The position numbers and the translations under genes were made by a program. The notes beneath the pieces are model-generated. The model ran no database searches. It saw nothing but the letters and a program-made list of their open reading frames with translations, and had not been told where the DNA came from. A stretch of DNA of 64,000 nt. Origin: Zoroaster sp. YZ-2022. Its lineage: Eukaryota; Echinodermata; Asteroidea; Forcipulatida; Zoroasteridae. Every line of letters begins with the position of its first letter. Position 1 is the stretch's first letter. Shown in pieces: positions 13,541 through 25,098 of this stretch. The stretch covers positions 18,944,212 through 19,008,211 of the forward strand of contig CM055820.1 of the NCBI GenBank assembly GCA_029582265.1. The letters are read 5' to 3'.

Positions 13541-14046
13541 AGGGACAGTATCGTCATGATCAGAGCAGACTTTCAACAGGGCATGGAATTGGTGTCCTAG
13601 TTTAGGATGAACACAGCATTGGCGGATCCAGGGGGTGGGGGGCTAAGGGGGCTGTAGCCCCCCCCTAAAATCGTAAAGTAAAAAAAAGAAAAAGAAAGAA
13701 AGAGAGAGAGACGGGGGAGGGGAGGGGAGGGGAGAGGAGGGGAGAACGCACTCCCATTCTCACAGTGTGCGGGATAAACATAAGGAGGTGACCTACTTAG
13801 TACTGTACTAACCGTTGCGCATAGGAAGTGGCGGCACCCTTTGTAGTACTGAAAAATAATTGTTTTTGATTCTCAGCCCCCCCCTAAAAAATGTTCTGGA
13901 TCCGCCCATGCACAGTGAATGGAAATTACTGGCTCATCTATGCAGCAGCAACGGTTATCACGTGGGGGTATTATTTGCAGTCACTGAATTAATCTAAAAC
14001 TTGCACTCTGATTCAGTGCCCTGTTGATCGTGACGACATTGTTCCT
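13541..14046. mobile_element. TTAA-flanked MITE (AGGGACA family), with nested insertion
   Basis: TTAA stands directly outside both ends (13,537-13,540 and 14,047-14,050). The ends are inverted: AGGGACAGTATCGTCA on the left, TGACGACATTGTTCCT on the right. Inner inverted segments CAACAGGGCA and TGCCCTGTTG continue the terminal repeat. TTAA target duplication fits piggyBac or Kolobok superfamilies; I cannot choose between them. About 294 bp of its length is the nested element at 13,617-13,910. Confidence 0.75.
13617..13910. mobile_element. GGATCC-type MITE, copy 1
   Basis: The 15-bp inverted ends are CATTGGCGGATCCAG and CTGGATCCGCCCATG, flanked by the 5-bp duplication CACAG (13,612-13,616 and 13,911-13,915). 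The interior has G and C runs and GGGGCTGTAGCCCC-like inverted words just inside the ends. It is nested in the TTAA-flanked MITE. Other copies lie at 29,675-29,931 and 59,942-60,220. Superfamily not assigned. Confidence 0.85.
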
Positions 14047-15900
14047 TTAATAAAATGTCTTTGTATACGACATTTCTTCTACCATTTTTTCATGTCGCGA
14101 CCATTTTTGTTAAAATCCCTGCACGTGAGTATGATTACAGCGCTGTTAATTCTCAGATAGAGGGGCTAGACTCATTATTTTCTAGCCTCAGTTCGGTTCC
14201 GTTGTTTTGTATGGAAGAAAACAAAACAAGATGGCGGTACAGTGATAAAAAATATCATTTCATTGGGTGCATAAAGAGTGTACACAAAAATGGTCTGTAC
14301 CATCTGTAGGTGTGTAATTCCTTTTTAGGACAGCTTGCGGAGAGTAATCTATACTATTCTGGCTCTCGTGCGTGGGGTACGGAAGGGGACTAGATAAAAT
14401 GAATTTAGATTTGTATTAATGGTAATACTTTGTGTCGAATCCAGAGAAGTACAAGTATGAGTATTTTCTTTCCCACTCCACCCTATCCCAAGAATATGTT
14501 GACACGGGATCACGTGTCATTGCGCTAGAAAGTGCTACATGTAAGAGTGGTGGGAGAGATAGGCGTCTATTTATTATTTTTTTCAGACCGGTTATCCTGT
14601 GAAAGTTTCAGCTAATAACCAGTGGCGTAGCCAAACGTGGTGGGGGGGGGGCGCTGTAATAGCCCGGTTTTTGTAAAGAGCAGTCATGCAGTTTGAATGT
14701 ACATGTGATTTGAAGCTTTGCATGATGGATAGGATAAGACAATTAAGTTTTAATACAGGTAACACCATGTGTAATAATTTCTTCTTGCTTTACAGTTTGC
14801 AGTATACAAGTAATTATTTTTCAATTCAATTCAATTCAAATCGATATTTATTTCCAAAATACAACCAAAATGTTAATCAGTGTACAATATTGTAACAAAT
14901 ATTGTAACAAAACTATATTACAGAAACTAGGACAATCAGACGGGCAAAGGGACATTAAGACAACAAAGGGACATTTATATTATCATAATGATAATGTGGC
15001 AGGGATGGATTAAAAAAGAGAAAATGAAATAGAATGGTAATAAAAAATACGATCTCCAAAGTAAGGCCTTTCGCGGCCTCATAAAAAATGATGACCTGTT
15101 ATAATGGGGTAAAAAGCAATCAGTCTTGTTTTGACAAAACGCAATAAACAAGTTGATGGCATTTGGACGAATTATAATAGATAATAAATAAATTAACATA
15201 ACGAGTGTTCCTTTGTCGCCACTGTTCTGTGAAGCAACGTTTAATATCTACGCCGGGGGTCGCGCGCCATTGTACTTTTGTCGCCATTGTATTTTTAAGC
15301 AACGTTTATCAACGGAAAAAAATGACACATACAATTTGTATCAACCTAATTTTTTTTTAAAGTAAAACAAAAAACAAGAACTACGGAATGATTCAAAATT
15401 TCTAATTTTAAATCCCCCATGCTAAATTTAAGGACCTTGAAATAGTTAGAAATAAATAAATACAGGGTTTTTTAGAATGAAAATTCATCGGGGAATTTCT
15501 TTAAGGAAATGTTTTATTTTTGTGTTATTTTCTATTTGAAATCTTTTGGGGAAAATTGAATTATTTTTTGGGAAAAATTGAATTATTTTTGGAACATTTG
15601 AAAACAATGCTGTCCTTAAATAATTTGTAACCTTTATATAAAGTGTTACCAAGGAGCCTGGTCGAATTTGCTCCATTGGCCCTCCAAAATTTAGGGGAGG
15701 GGTGATCCTACGGACAATCACCACTGGACAAAAAGCTGGTGTGAATACACCCCCCCCCCCCCCCACCCGGGTTTAAACCCATGTACAGAGCCAAATATTG
15801 TTTTCAATGGCTCTTTCAGTCCTTGGTTTTCCTAGGGAAAGATAGTTTGGCAAATTTGAATTAGGGTTTGTTATGATTAATCCATCCCTAATACCCATCG

Positions 15901-17680
15901 CAACAGAGGCTGAGAAAGCAGCAGGCAATGGGAGAATGAAAGAATTATATGAAATAACTAAGACAATTAGCAACGATAAACGCAAAACAATTAACGCCGT
16001 TAAAGACAAATATGGTAATCTCTTAATAGAGGAGTCTGCAAGGACAGAAAGGTGGCGCGAACATTTCGAAGATATTCTAAACCGACCAATGCCTGTTAAC
16101 CCGATAACAGAAGTGACAAATGACCCTGTTATTGATGATATCAACATAGGCTACATTTCAAAAGCAGAAATTAGTGCATTAGTTAAGAGGTTAAAGAATG
16201 GGATATCCGGAGGAAAAGATGAAATCACAGCAGAGTTGTTAAAAGTGGACATAAATACAACAGTTGAATGGCTTGATAATCTTTTCAAAACAATATGGGA
16301 TCATGAAGTAGTGCCAAGGACATGGAAGCAGGGGCTTATTGTTAAAATACGAAAGAAAGGTGACCTAACAGATTGTGGCAATTGGAGAGGTATCACTTTA
16401 ACATCTGTTCCAAGCAAAGTATTTGGTAGAGTGCTCATTGATAGAATTAGAGATGGAGTTAACAACAAGTTGAGAGACGAACAAGCAGGTTTTAGAAAAG
16501 GCAGAAGTACAGTTGAGCAAATATTTGTGTTGCGCAACATAATAGAGCAAGCTGTGGAATGGCAGTCAACCTTATACATTACGTTTGTGGACTTTGAAAA
16601 GGCATTTGATTCTGTGTATAGGGAGAGCCTTTGGAAGATCATGGCTAGTTATGGAATTCCGCATAAAATACTGAAAATGGTCCAGATCCTGTACGAAGAC
16701 AGTGAATGCGCTGTGATAGATGAAGGAGTGTGGAGTCAGACTGGTTTAAGGTAAAAACAGGAGTGAAACAAGGCGATGTAATGTCTGGATTCATTTTTCT
16801 GTTGGTGGTGGATTGGATAATGAAGAAAACAACAGAAGGAAACAACACAGGGATAAGGTGGAGATTCATGAACAAATTGGAGGACTTGGACTTTGCAGAT
16901 GATATTGCACTTTTGTCATCTAACTTGAAACACATGCAAACTAAGACAACTCAACTTAATGAATATGCATCTAGAACTGGACTCAAAATTAACAAGAAGA
17001 AAACCGAAGTTCTACGAATAAACAGCAACAACAACAGCAGCATTATAATTGATGACCATCATTTAACGGAGGTTGATAAATACACATACTTAGGAGCCAT
17101 CATCAGCAAACAAGGAGGAGGGGGTGAGGACATTTCCAGCAGAATTTGTAAAGCAAGGATATCATACATTAAATTGAAGCAAGTTTGGAATTCTAACAAG
17201 TACTCATTAAGAACAAAAATTAGATTATTCAGTTCTCTCGTCATATCAGTGCTACTTTATGGCTGCGAAACATGGAAGATCAACGAAAGCGACAATAAGA
17301 AGATGGACACATTTCAATTCAAATGCCTTAGAAGAATTCTGAAAATTAGATGGCCTTATGTCGTGTCAAACGATGAAATACTCACTAGAACAAAATTAAA
17401 ACGAATCAGTGATGAAGTGAAAACTAGAAGATGGAAATGGATCGGCCATGTTCTTAGAATGGAGGATAATTGCCACTGCAAGACTGCAATGACTTGGGCC
17501 CCTGAAGGCAGGAGGAAAGTTGGTCGTCCGAAAACAACATGGAGACGTACTGTAGAGAAAGAAAGGAAAGAGTTGGGATGGAAGTCATGGAATGAAGCCA
17601 AGCCTGTGGCCAGTAACAGAGCACAGTGGAGAGAGTGCACTGCAGCCTTATGGGCCACTTGGCCCGAAGAGGATAGGTAA
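15901..17680 (+). pseudogene. Non-LTR reverse transcriptase, frameshifted, N-terminus missing
   Basis: Two overlapping frames together give RT and C-terminal domains. Frame one (to 16,754) holds WRGITLTSVPSKVF, DEQAGFRKGRST and the motif A strand FVDFEKAFDSV. Frame two (from 16,730) holds motif B (GVKQGDVMSGF), the catalytic FADDIALLS, then YLGA, LLYGCETWK, RRWKWIGHVLR and GRPKTTWRRTVEKE. The frame changes at about 16,725 by one base, so the enzyme cannot be made as is. The endonuclease domain is absent by 5' truncation. Reading upstream of 15,901 enters host repeat, so the apparent ATG at 15,873 is not native. I can call it a LINE RT with confidence but not its clade. Confidence 0.9.
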
Positions 17681-17684
17681 GGTA
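15901..17684 (+). mobile_element. 5'-truncated LINE insertion with 10-bp target duplication
   Basis: ATACCCATCG flanks the element on both sides (15,891-15,900 and 17,685-17,694). The opposite palindrome arm near 12,025 has the single-copy empty site. The element consists of the second half of a reverse transcriptase ORF that runs to within a few bases of the 3' end, where the tail is GGTAAGGTA. 5' truncation plus target duplication is the normal product of target-primed reverse transcription. Confidence 0.9.
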
Positions 17685-19253
17685 ATACCCATCGATTGAA
17701 TCACCGTGTTTTGCTCCCTCTAACAGATTCCCCTTGTAACAAAAACCGTTGTAACAACAGCAAACCATTTCATTTTCATAAGATAGGTTAGGCCTGATGA
17801 AATACAATAATAATTACAAATCAAGTCGGACCCAACGATTGTCAATTCACCCCGACACTTATTACTGCTTTATTGTTCAGACATTCAGTGCCCACAAACG
17901 GATGTGGGCATAATTGTTAACCTCATTGAGTTTTTTCCATCAATTTGACGGACATTCAATAAAGTAAATTTTTGTGGGTGTATACCTTCGTTCACGTATT
18001 ATGCTGATACATTAATATTTTCCATACAATATCTTTTCTAGTATTAAAATGATATTCATGTAAAATTCTTTATTATCGAGCGCTCGGGTATTAATAGGTC
18101 TTGTAAGTTTTAATTTTATGGTAAATGTTTTCCTGTCTCGTAAGCCATTGTCCCTGCATAATTCGGTTACACAAGAGTGACCTAAGTTCCTAGTTAAAGC
18201 TGTAACATATAGTTTCAAATAATATGATTAATTGTATTGTATTATATTTTGTCCTGAATCTGAAACAAACCCCTTTACCCGTTCAATAATAATAATCGCA
18301 CTTGAAGGAGTGTTTACAAAGACCATACTCTTTCATTTTGATTTACAAAGAAAATATATATTTGGCAGCGCAATTAATGGTATAGCTTCATCTGAAGAGT
18401 TCATAAGGAAATTCTGTCTTTCTTTGCCATTTAAAATTCAAAGTCATCATTTGTTTTGATAATATCAACAAACATACATTTTCCTAAAGTCCTTGTATAG
18501 TGGACAATAAAAAAAATTCTCTGACTGGAATCTTGACCAATTATTTCCCTGTTTCAATAAACAGCTTGTGTGAATTAAGAGCATCTAAATTGGGCGGAAC
18601 ATGGAATGACGGTATGATGAATTATTATCACAATACAAATATAACTCAAACTCAAATTATTTTCACGGTATGGTAAGTCCTGAGCTTGTTTCTCTGGTTA
18701 GGATTAATTCTGGACTAATCTATCAGACCAGTTACAAATGAACATGTTTCGTTATTGCATAACAAACATATCTAGAACCGGTACAGTTAATAAAGATAAA
18801 TATTCATTTTATGCAGAACACTTATTTTGTACTTTACATACTGAAATACCTGAAATGATGAAGGGACTCGTATAATAAATACAAAAATCAATAAATAATT
18901 AAAAACACGCTGGGTAATATACACGTAGATAAAGTCGGCACAGCACTTTATACATAAATTATTATGCACCCATGAGAATCTCCTGGTTGGTGACAATTTT
19001 TATAGGGAAATATCATACTGTGTATAGCTACGTGTATTCACATGTATTTGGTATACATTAATCCCCTGTATATCGATAATCCACTGCCCAAACATTAAGC
19101 GACTACAAAATGGCTCAAGAGTTTATCGATCGATAGGATTACGGATGTCTGGTGTCCATGCCAATCAACATGCACAGCATACGTGGCCGGAATGCCGGGA
19201 CGTTGCTGCCGTCACTTGAATTGCCTATGCCGTCAAGTAGGCATTTCAGTCAT

Positions 19254-19255
<2 letters not shown>

Positions 19256-19291
<36 letters not shown>

Positions 19292-19345
19292 GATTTGTAG
19301 CGCGCACATATCCACCCTGCTGGGCGCTCAAGGCGCGGAAACAAA
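19256..19345. repeat. (AAT)n tract with AGCGC...GCTCAAGGCGC repeat
   Basis: Twelve AAT units (19,256-19,291) precede a short interspersed sequence with AGATTTGTAGCGCGC and GGGCGCTCAAGGCGCGG. A trinucleotide tract next to this GC-rich word is a common repeat in marine invertebrate DNA, probably a retroposon tail on the minus strand. It sits exactly where the palindrome's right arm stops. Confidence 0.55.
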
Positions 19346-21006
19346 GATAAAACATGAATACAAACAATATAGGCTACAATGATAGCATAGAGAAAAATTA
19401 TGTACTGAGATGTACGTACAATACAATTATACAATTTATACAGTGTCGGATATCTGACACGATTGTCTATCCAAAACTGTAAGCACCCTGAACTGAGCTC
19501 ACTGAGATCAAAGACATGATCAAGAAAAAAGTGGTCATTTGTAGGCGGATGCTATTCCGATGCCTGTTCCGAAGGCTTAGGCAGAAGCCTAGGTACCTTA
19601 ACAGTTGGTGGTTGTTCATCTTCGCTACTCTATTCATGTGATCCTGATGATGTGTTGTTTGAGGTGGATTAAATGTAAACTTGTTTTATTAAAATTATTT
19701 CTAAAATATTTATAAATACGTGATATACTGTACACAACCTGGTAGGACACGTACAATATGTCACAAACGTCGCAATAAATATGTCATGCATGCACGTCGC
19801 ATGACACGCGGTTTGTTAACGGATTATGACGCACAGTTCATGCTGCTGCGCGTCGATATGCTAGTGAGCTCTCCCCGTGGAAATTCTTTTGACATTCACT
19901 ACGCGTTATGAATTGCCTGGTGATACAGGATCGACTCCAAAAGCGGTTAATCAAATAATCGACTTCAAACATTCTAGAGTATTTAACGGGTCTCGTCAAG
20001 GTCTCGACTCCGAGACTATTCGAGACCCGAGTCCGAGACCGAGACAAGACCGAGACCTCAACATTTCGAGACCTCAAAATCGTCGAGACCTGAAAAATAT
20101 GGTCTCTAGACTAGTCTCGAGACCAAGACCTCAGTCGAGACCTCCAACACTGCTTACTAAGGATACTTACATGGAGATCCGATAACCTTTTGTTGCAATA
20201 AACACACAATGGTGACCAAAAGTACCGGTACTTTTCGAGGGGCACTTTCAAGATTACAGAATACCGAAGGGACACTTTCTTGATATTACTATGGAAGCAG
20301 TTATGTTTTTCGAAGAAATTTTTTTTTGTTCTTAGAATTTTTAAGCGGGGGCATAGCCTTTCGAAGATTTTCTTGCCCAGAATTTTAAAAACGCAGTAAA
20401 ACACCGGTGTGTGGAATGTTTGATTTTGAATTATTTCAAATTACATAAATTATGCTAACTGTCTGATCTCTGCTGTTGATAACGATGTTCCTATGCTGAG
20501 CTTTGCAACAGCTATGAAGATTACCAGCGAAATATCAAACACCCTGAGGCCTTTCAGTGTTCACTATTATTATTAACCCAATAGTGAAAACAGCCGCATT
20601 TTTTCATGAACTGAATCCCTTGGTTGCAGTTTCTGTGAAGGTCAATACTTACGTTGAATCGGTGAGTTCCTTAAGGTATTTTCGTAACTTGTGCATGATT
20701 GATCTTAAACGTCGACAAAGCGATTCTGTTTAACCAATGAACTCAGTATACAGTTGGTCTGGAACAATGACTTTGGTGTTTTACAGCAATATCAGTGACT
20801 TAAATGATAGCTTCCAATACTGACGAGTGCTCGTGTTTCCTAGGTTTAAATTTAGTCACTAACACATTTACTGAATTAGCCTCTAATAACTTGTGCATCG
20901 ATATGTAATTTCTGTAATGAGCAGCAAGTAAACACTGCTCTTATAATTTTGTTTATTCTATTTCAGATTGTTTTACAGCAGAGCTCATAAAATCAGTGAT
21001 TAAAAA
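19346..21006. other. Region upstream of the FReD gene
   Basis: No gene recognised. It contains the GAGACC-rich repeat (19,986-20,150). Just before the first coding exon is a likely acceptor (TTCTATTTCAG near 20,965), so a non-coding first exon is possible. I could not identify a promoter. Confidence 0.4.
19986..20150. repeat. Degenerate GAGACC/GGTCTC-rich repeat
   Basis: The word GAGACC or its complement recurs more than ten times at irregular short spacing, in both orientations. No clear terminal repeats or target duplication were found, so I class it as a degenerate minisatellite-like repeat rather than a defined element. Confidence 0.65.
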
Positions 21007-24000
21007 ATGAGGAATATATGGATTTCACTTTCAATTGCCGCAATTTTGTTTGCCCTGGGTACGTATTAACATTTCTTTTCGAAAATTTGTTTCCCGCAAA
21101 TTGTTGTTGAATTTCGAGATTTACATTTGTAATTTTGGGGCGTTTATAATCATGTTGCAGACAACTTAGTCTCGGCAAGAGAATGTGATCCTCAATTTAT
21201 TTTATAAATAAATTTTGTATCATCTTTCAGTATATTCGGTATCGGCACGAGTATGTATCCTGGGGACGGAACCAGACGAGGCTGCTGGCGGTAGGGTTCG
21301 ATTCGTTCTACCGCCGGGGGATCCGTGTTCTTGTACTAAAGTCAAGTTGGGCGGCCACAACCCCTATGCACCACCGAGAAAGGACAAACCGGTTTACATC
21401 GATACTCTACAGACGGACGCTGAACAACTTCGTAGATTGCTGGGTTGTGAGGAAACAAACTCACAGGCGAACGAAGGTACGTTTACCTTGAACATTAAAA
21501 GGTCCATGAAATAAAATAATATTTTGTTGTAGATATCAATGCTTTTCTAAGCGTTTCTGATACAATGGAAATCGATTTTTTGGCAACGATGGTAATTTTT
21601 GTTAACAGGAAAGTTCAACATTGGTACTTACTTGATTAATTGGTTGAAGTAATCAAAGAAGATCATCCTGAAAAATTATTCCTTTTAAAGTGCTATCAAT
21701 GGAGAGAAAACACACACAAAAAACTAAGCACATTTACCCAAAAATGCAGACGATACATTTTTGCTCCATATTGTGATCTCTATACAATTTGTGAATGCTT
21801 TTTCATGTCTTTCTCACAATCAACATTGTGCTTAAAATTCAACAGGTTGGTTATTTAATGTATATCTGTATTCAAAGAAAGTAATCATACCCATGTAAAC
21901 GGTTTTGCCAACATGACCATGCAATGTTGTATCTTCTCTTTAAATTGCATGCTGATTCATATTTTCATAAAGCCATGAGGGCTCTGTTTTGTGATATCAC
22001 TAGTCAAAAGGGGAATCGGTGTCGCAATATATAACAGAAGTACACAATACAAAACCCCAAATTCTTGACCGTAAAGTGGTGGCTATGCCAACAAAATGTA
22101 CCCGTATAACAAAACACTCAAAAGGCTACTATTCAATTGTGAGAAGACCAGTAATTAATTAAATCAACAGTTACTGCCACACGCGCCGTAACCATGATAT
22201 TGCTTGCATCCAGTTCTGCTGTGACATCACATTATTTTGTGCTCGTGAATATGCAAATTGTTATCATTAAAATATGATGAAATCAATACGATATAACGTG
22301 ACCAATAATTGGTAAAACTCCGTAGGCGCGTAACCAGACATTTGTCAAGGGAGGGTCGGCGATATTTGGCTTTCTAAAATGCCCCTGGAAAATTTACACT
22401 CGTAATGTATTTTGATTGAGGTCACAGAACAACTACCCTCACTTGCAAAGGTAAAAATGGGTATTTACATAATTTTATGTAAATTATATATAAAGTATTT
22501 ACATATGTATTAATTAATGGTTTGAATTTTTAGGCATGTATAGGTCTATACTGTTGTCGATTGGCCTCGCTATATGATAGGGTGATTGGAACAGTGCAAG
22601 GTTTTATAACAAATTTCGAATACGATAATGACCTCTCATTAGCAAAAAGATTGTGTTTGACGTCACTGATGAACGATTGTTGGGTATGATGCAAAATTGT
22701 CACATAAGTCAACTTATTTGTGTATCTCTTTATTCTTATTTCTCAGATATGTTTTCTAGCTGAGCTCGACCTTTTCAGGAATCCAAACTAATTATTCAGA
22801 TTGTCAGGAAGCGGTAAGTGCCGGACACAGTGCAAGTGGAGTGTACACCATCCGCCGTGGTGAACAAACCATGAAGGTCTACTGTGACATGGATTCTACT
22901 GGGGATCAAGGTTTCATAGTGAGTAGAAATGCCTTTTGTCAAGTAATGCGTGGATTTGTTAAATATACATCACCAGACTTTGGGTCGATTTTATGGTAAA
23001 AAATATATTTAAATGTTGAATTGCTATTTTTCTGGGTTTAAAGAAGTTTTTAAGCTTTCATTTGAAACATTGAACGTAAAATAAAAATAAAAATATGGGT
23101 CACTGTTTTAATCCTCTGCTTGGGCGTGTGCAGTCTTCCGATTGGCCAGCGCGGCTGTCAATCAGAATCAGTCGTGTTTTAAATATCGCTTTTATACAGT
23201 TTTTGATATCCAAATTTCAATTTTGTTTTGTTCGTTTAATAACGATATTATCTTTCAAATTTCGCTAGCTTTTTAAATTCTATTTTTTGGGGTATCGATC
23301 CAAACACGGTCAATATATCTTTAAAAAGTCGCTTGAATTTAGAAGTGCACTGTAAATGTAAAAAAAAATACTTCAAAATGTTCTTTTAATTGCAGCATAA
23401 TTTCCTCATTGCATGTAGGCCCTACACGTCACAAATAATTATTTACAGCTGATGATTGGGCCTCTAGCAGAGAGGAATCAATTCGTCACGTGTTTTCTCT
23501 ATTAATCCCCCTCCCCATTATTTGTAGTGCTGGGAGTTACCGGTTAGTTCGTTAACCAATTAACCGAATTGTTCAAGGTCGGTTTATAACCGGTTAACCG
23601 AAAGTCAGCACCTGACGGCTACAAGATTGTCGGCAAATGGCACAATGTGTATACATTATCAATCAAAAAACTTCCCGCAGTAATTGTGTAATAGCCAATG
23701 CGGCAAAAAAAGATTTAAAAAAGATGGGCGGCAACTTGTTGGTCGTAATTTTTAAATATTGGTTTTGGTTAGACGGTTAGCAAATGATTAGTGCAGTGTT
23801 GGTCGGTTAACCGGTTAACCGTCCTAACACTAATTATTGGATAATTTATGTTCACGTGGCGACTAAAGTTCACGGGAGGCTACAGATAAAGACCACAACC
23901 TTGCCCAGATCGTGTGTTGTTTGTGCCTCGTCAGATTCTGTCATGGTTTTGATCTGGGAATTCGATCGGTTACTCTATGAGAGGCCTTTAATGTCTACCA

Positions 24001-25098
24001 TATCTTACAATTATTATCTTAGGTTATCCAAAGACGCATCGACGGCACAGTAGATTTTGATCGAAGCTGGGAGGAGTACAAAGAAGGTTTTGGAGATCTA
24101 GAAGGGGAGTTCTGGTGGGGAAACGAGAAGCTTCGAAGCTTGACCGAGACATGGGAGTTGGTCGTAACCTTGATGGATTTTGACGACGTTATTGCCCAAG
24201 TTCGTTATGGTACATTCAGCGTGACTGGAGAGAAGTATGATCTTCTTGTGGGTGACTACGAAGCCATTGATAAAGACGTAGTTGATGCAGGTAATATAAA
24301 GTACTTTACACTTTACTCTCTTCTATTTCACAATTCATCCTCCATCTACCATCTGTCAAATAAATACAAATCAAACGGAACATATTTTAAACAATGCTTC
24401 TGACCATCATTTTGGGTATAATAATGTTATTTTTTAAAATAATTATTTTGTTTCTGAATATCTACAAGAACTGATTATTATAAGAATATTGCCGTAAACT
24501 GTCACTAAAATAACGGCAAAATACATTAGACATCTTTAACGACCAAGGGGGAGGGGCCTCACCCCAAACACTTTTCCAAAGCCATCTCTTCTTATACAGT
24601 TATCGGTAAAAGGTTTCTCACAACTGCATCATGAGCCGGAATACTTCACAAACTTAGTCCCCAAAACTCTCATACTTAGGGCCTATTGCATCGGAGAGCG
24701 CCAAGAATCAACATATTCCGGACCCCTTGAACAGTCCTGGACACCCGCACCCCACCTTCAATTGCTTCGCATTTGACTACCCCGATTCGTTTTGTCTAGG
24801 TCCGCCCTCGTAAATGACCATTATTGATTATGTATTTCCTTGACTGACGTTTCTTCATCATATGATTCGATGATCATGTTCAGATGATTATTGTTGTCTC
24901 GTAGGTGATGGCCTGGCGCCCCATTGTATGCCATTCACAACGCGTGACCGTGACAATGACGAGGAAGCTCAAGAGAACTGCGCCGCTAAATTTGGAGGTG
25001 GCTGGTGGTTCAAATCATGCCAGAACATCGACAGTAACCTGAATGGCGAGTACAAGACCCAGAATCTGTTCCTGAATTTGAGGGAATACAATGGGTGA
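21007..25098 (+). CDS. Secreted fibrinogen-related domain (FReD) protein, five exons, 3' frameshift
   Basis: Exons by GT-AG boundaries: 21,007-21,058; 21,231-21,476; 22,779-22,918; 24,023-24,290; 24,905-25,098. Phases agree at every junction. Exon 1 encodes a hydrophobic signal peptide (MRNIWISLSIAAILFALG). Exon 2 is a Cys-containing linker of about 82 residues that I do not recognise. Exons 3-5 form the fibrinogen C-terminal domain: SDCQEA, MKVYCDMD, VIQRRIDGTVDFDRSW, GEFWWGNEKL, then DRDNDE (calcium-site type) and NCAAKFGGGWWFKSC, the usual final disulfide pair. The family includes ficolins, tachylectin-5 and FREPs: secreted sugar-binding recognition proteins, often in innate immunity. Compared with the exon 5 copy at 48,851-49,107, one base is missing near 25,064. 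This gives an early TGA at 25,096-25,098; the ancestral stop would be 25,158-25,160. The loss removes roughly the last 25 residues of the domain. It may be a pseudogene, a null allele or a sequencing error. Confidence 0.88.
23525..23832. mobile_element. hAT-type MITE in FReD intron 3
   Basis: Ends TAGTGCTGGGAG and CGTCCTAACACTA are inverted with few mismatches. The flanks are ATTATTTG and ATTATTGG, an 8-bp duplication with one difference. The interior is rich in GGTTAACC and ACCGGTTA words in both orientations. An 8-bp duplication and TAGTG-type ends suit the hAT superfamily. It has no coding capacity. Confidence 0.75.

Larger units (their letters stand above)
13420..14653. repeat. Spacer of the large palindrome
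   Basis: Unique to the centre of the palindrome but repeated directly at 59,740-60,950. It contains a TTAA-flanked MITE with a second MITE nested in it, a purine tract (13,680-13,745), and ends with CAGTGGCGTAGCCA (from 14,620) and an 11-base G run that abuts the right arm. The 84-codon ORF at 14,055-14,309 is kept in the other copy but has no recognisable feature. Confidence 0.75.
14654..19255. repeat. Right arm of the ~10.4-kb palindrome
   Basis: Inverted counterpart of 8,847-13,419. It carries a private LINE insertion (15,901-17,684) and ends at a (AAT)n tract. The inner part lacks about 300 bp around 14,895 that the left arm has near 12,940-13,190. Private insertions in each arm show that the arms have existed long enough to diverge. 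Confidence 0.85.

Noticed and set aside
14055..14309. 84-codon ORF conserved at 60,365-60,619
   Set aside because: The whole surrounding non-coding block is equally conserved, so the ORF is carried by recent duplication; no Kozak context, domain or splice signals.
8847..19255. Assembly artefact (unsplit hairpin read) as the cause of the palindrome
   Set aside because: The arms differ by a 1.4-kb and a 1.8-kb insertion with proper ends, and by many small differences, which a read artefact would not produce.
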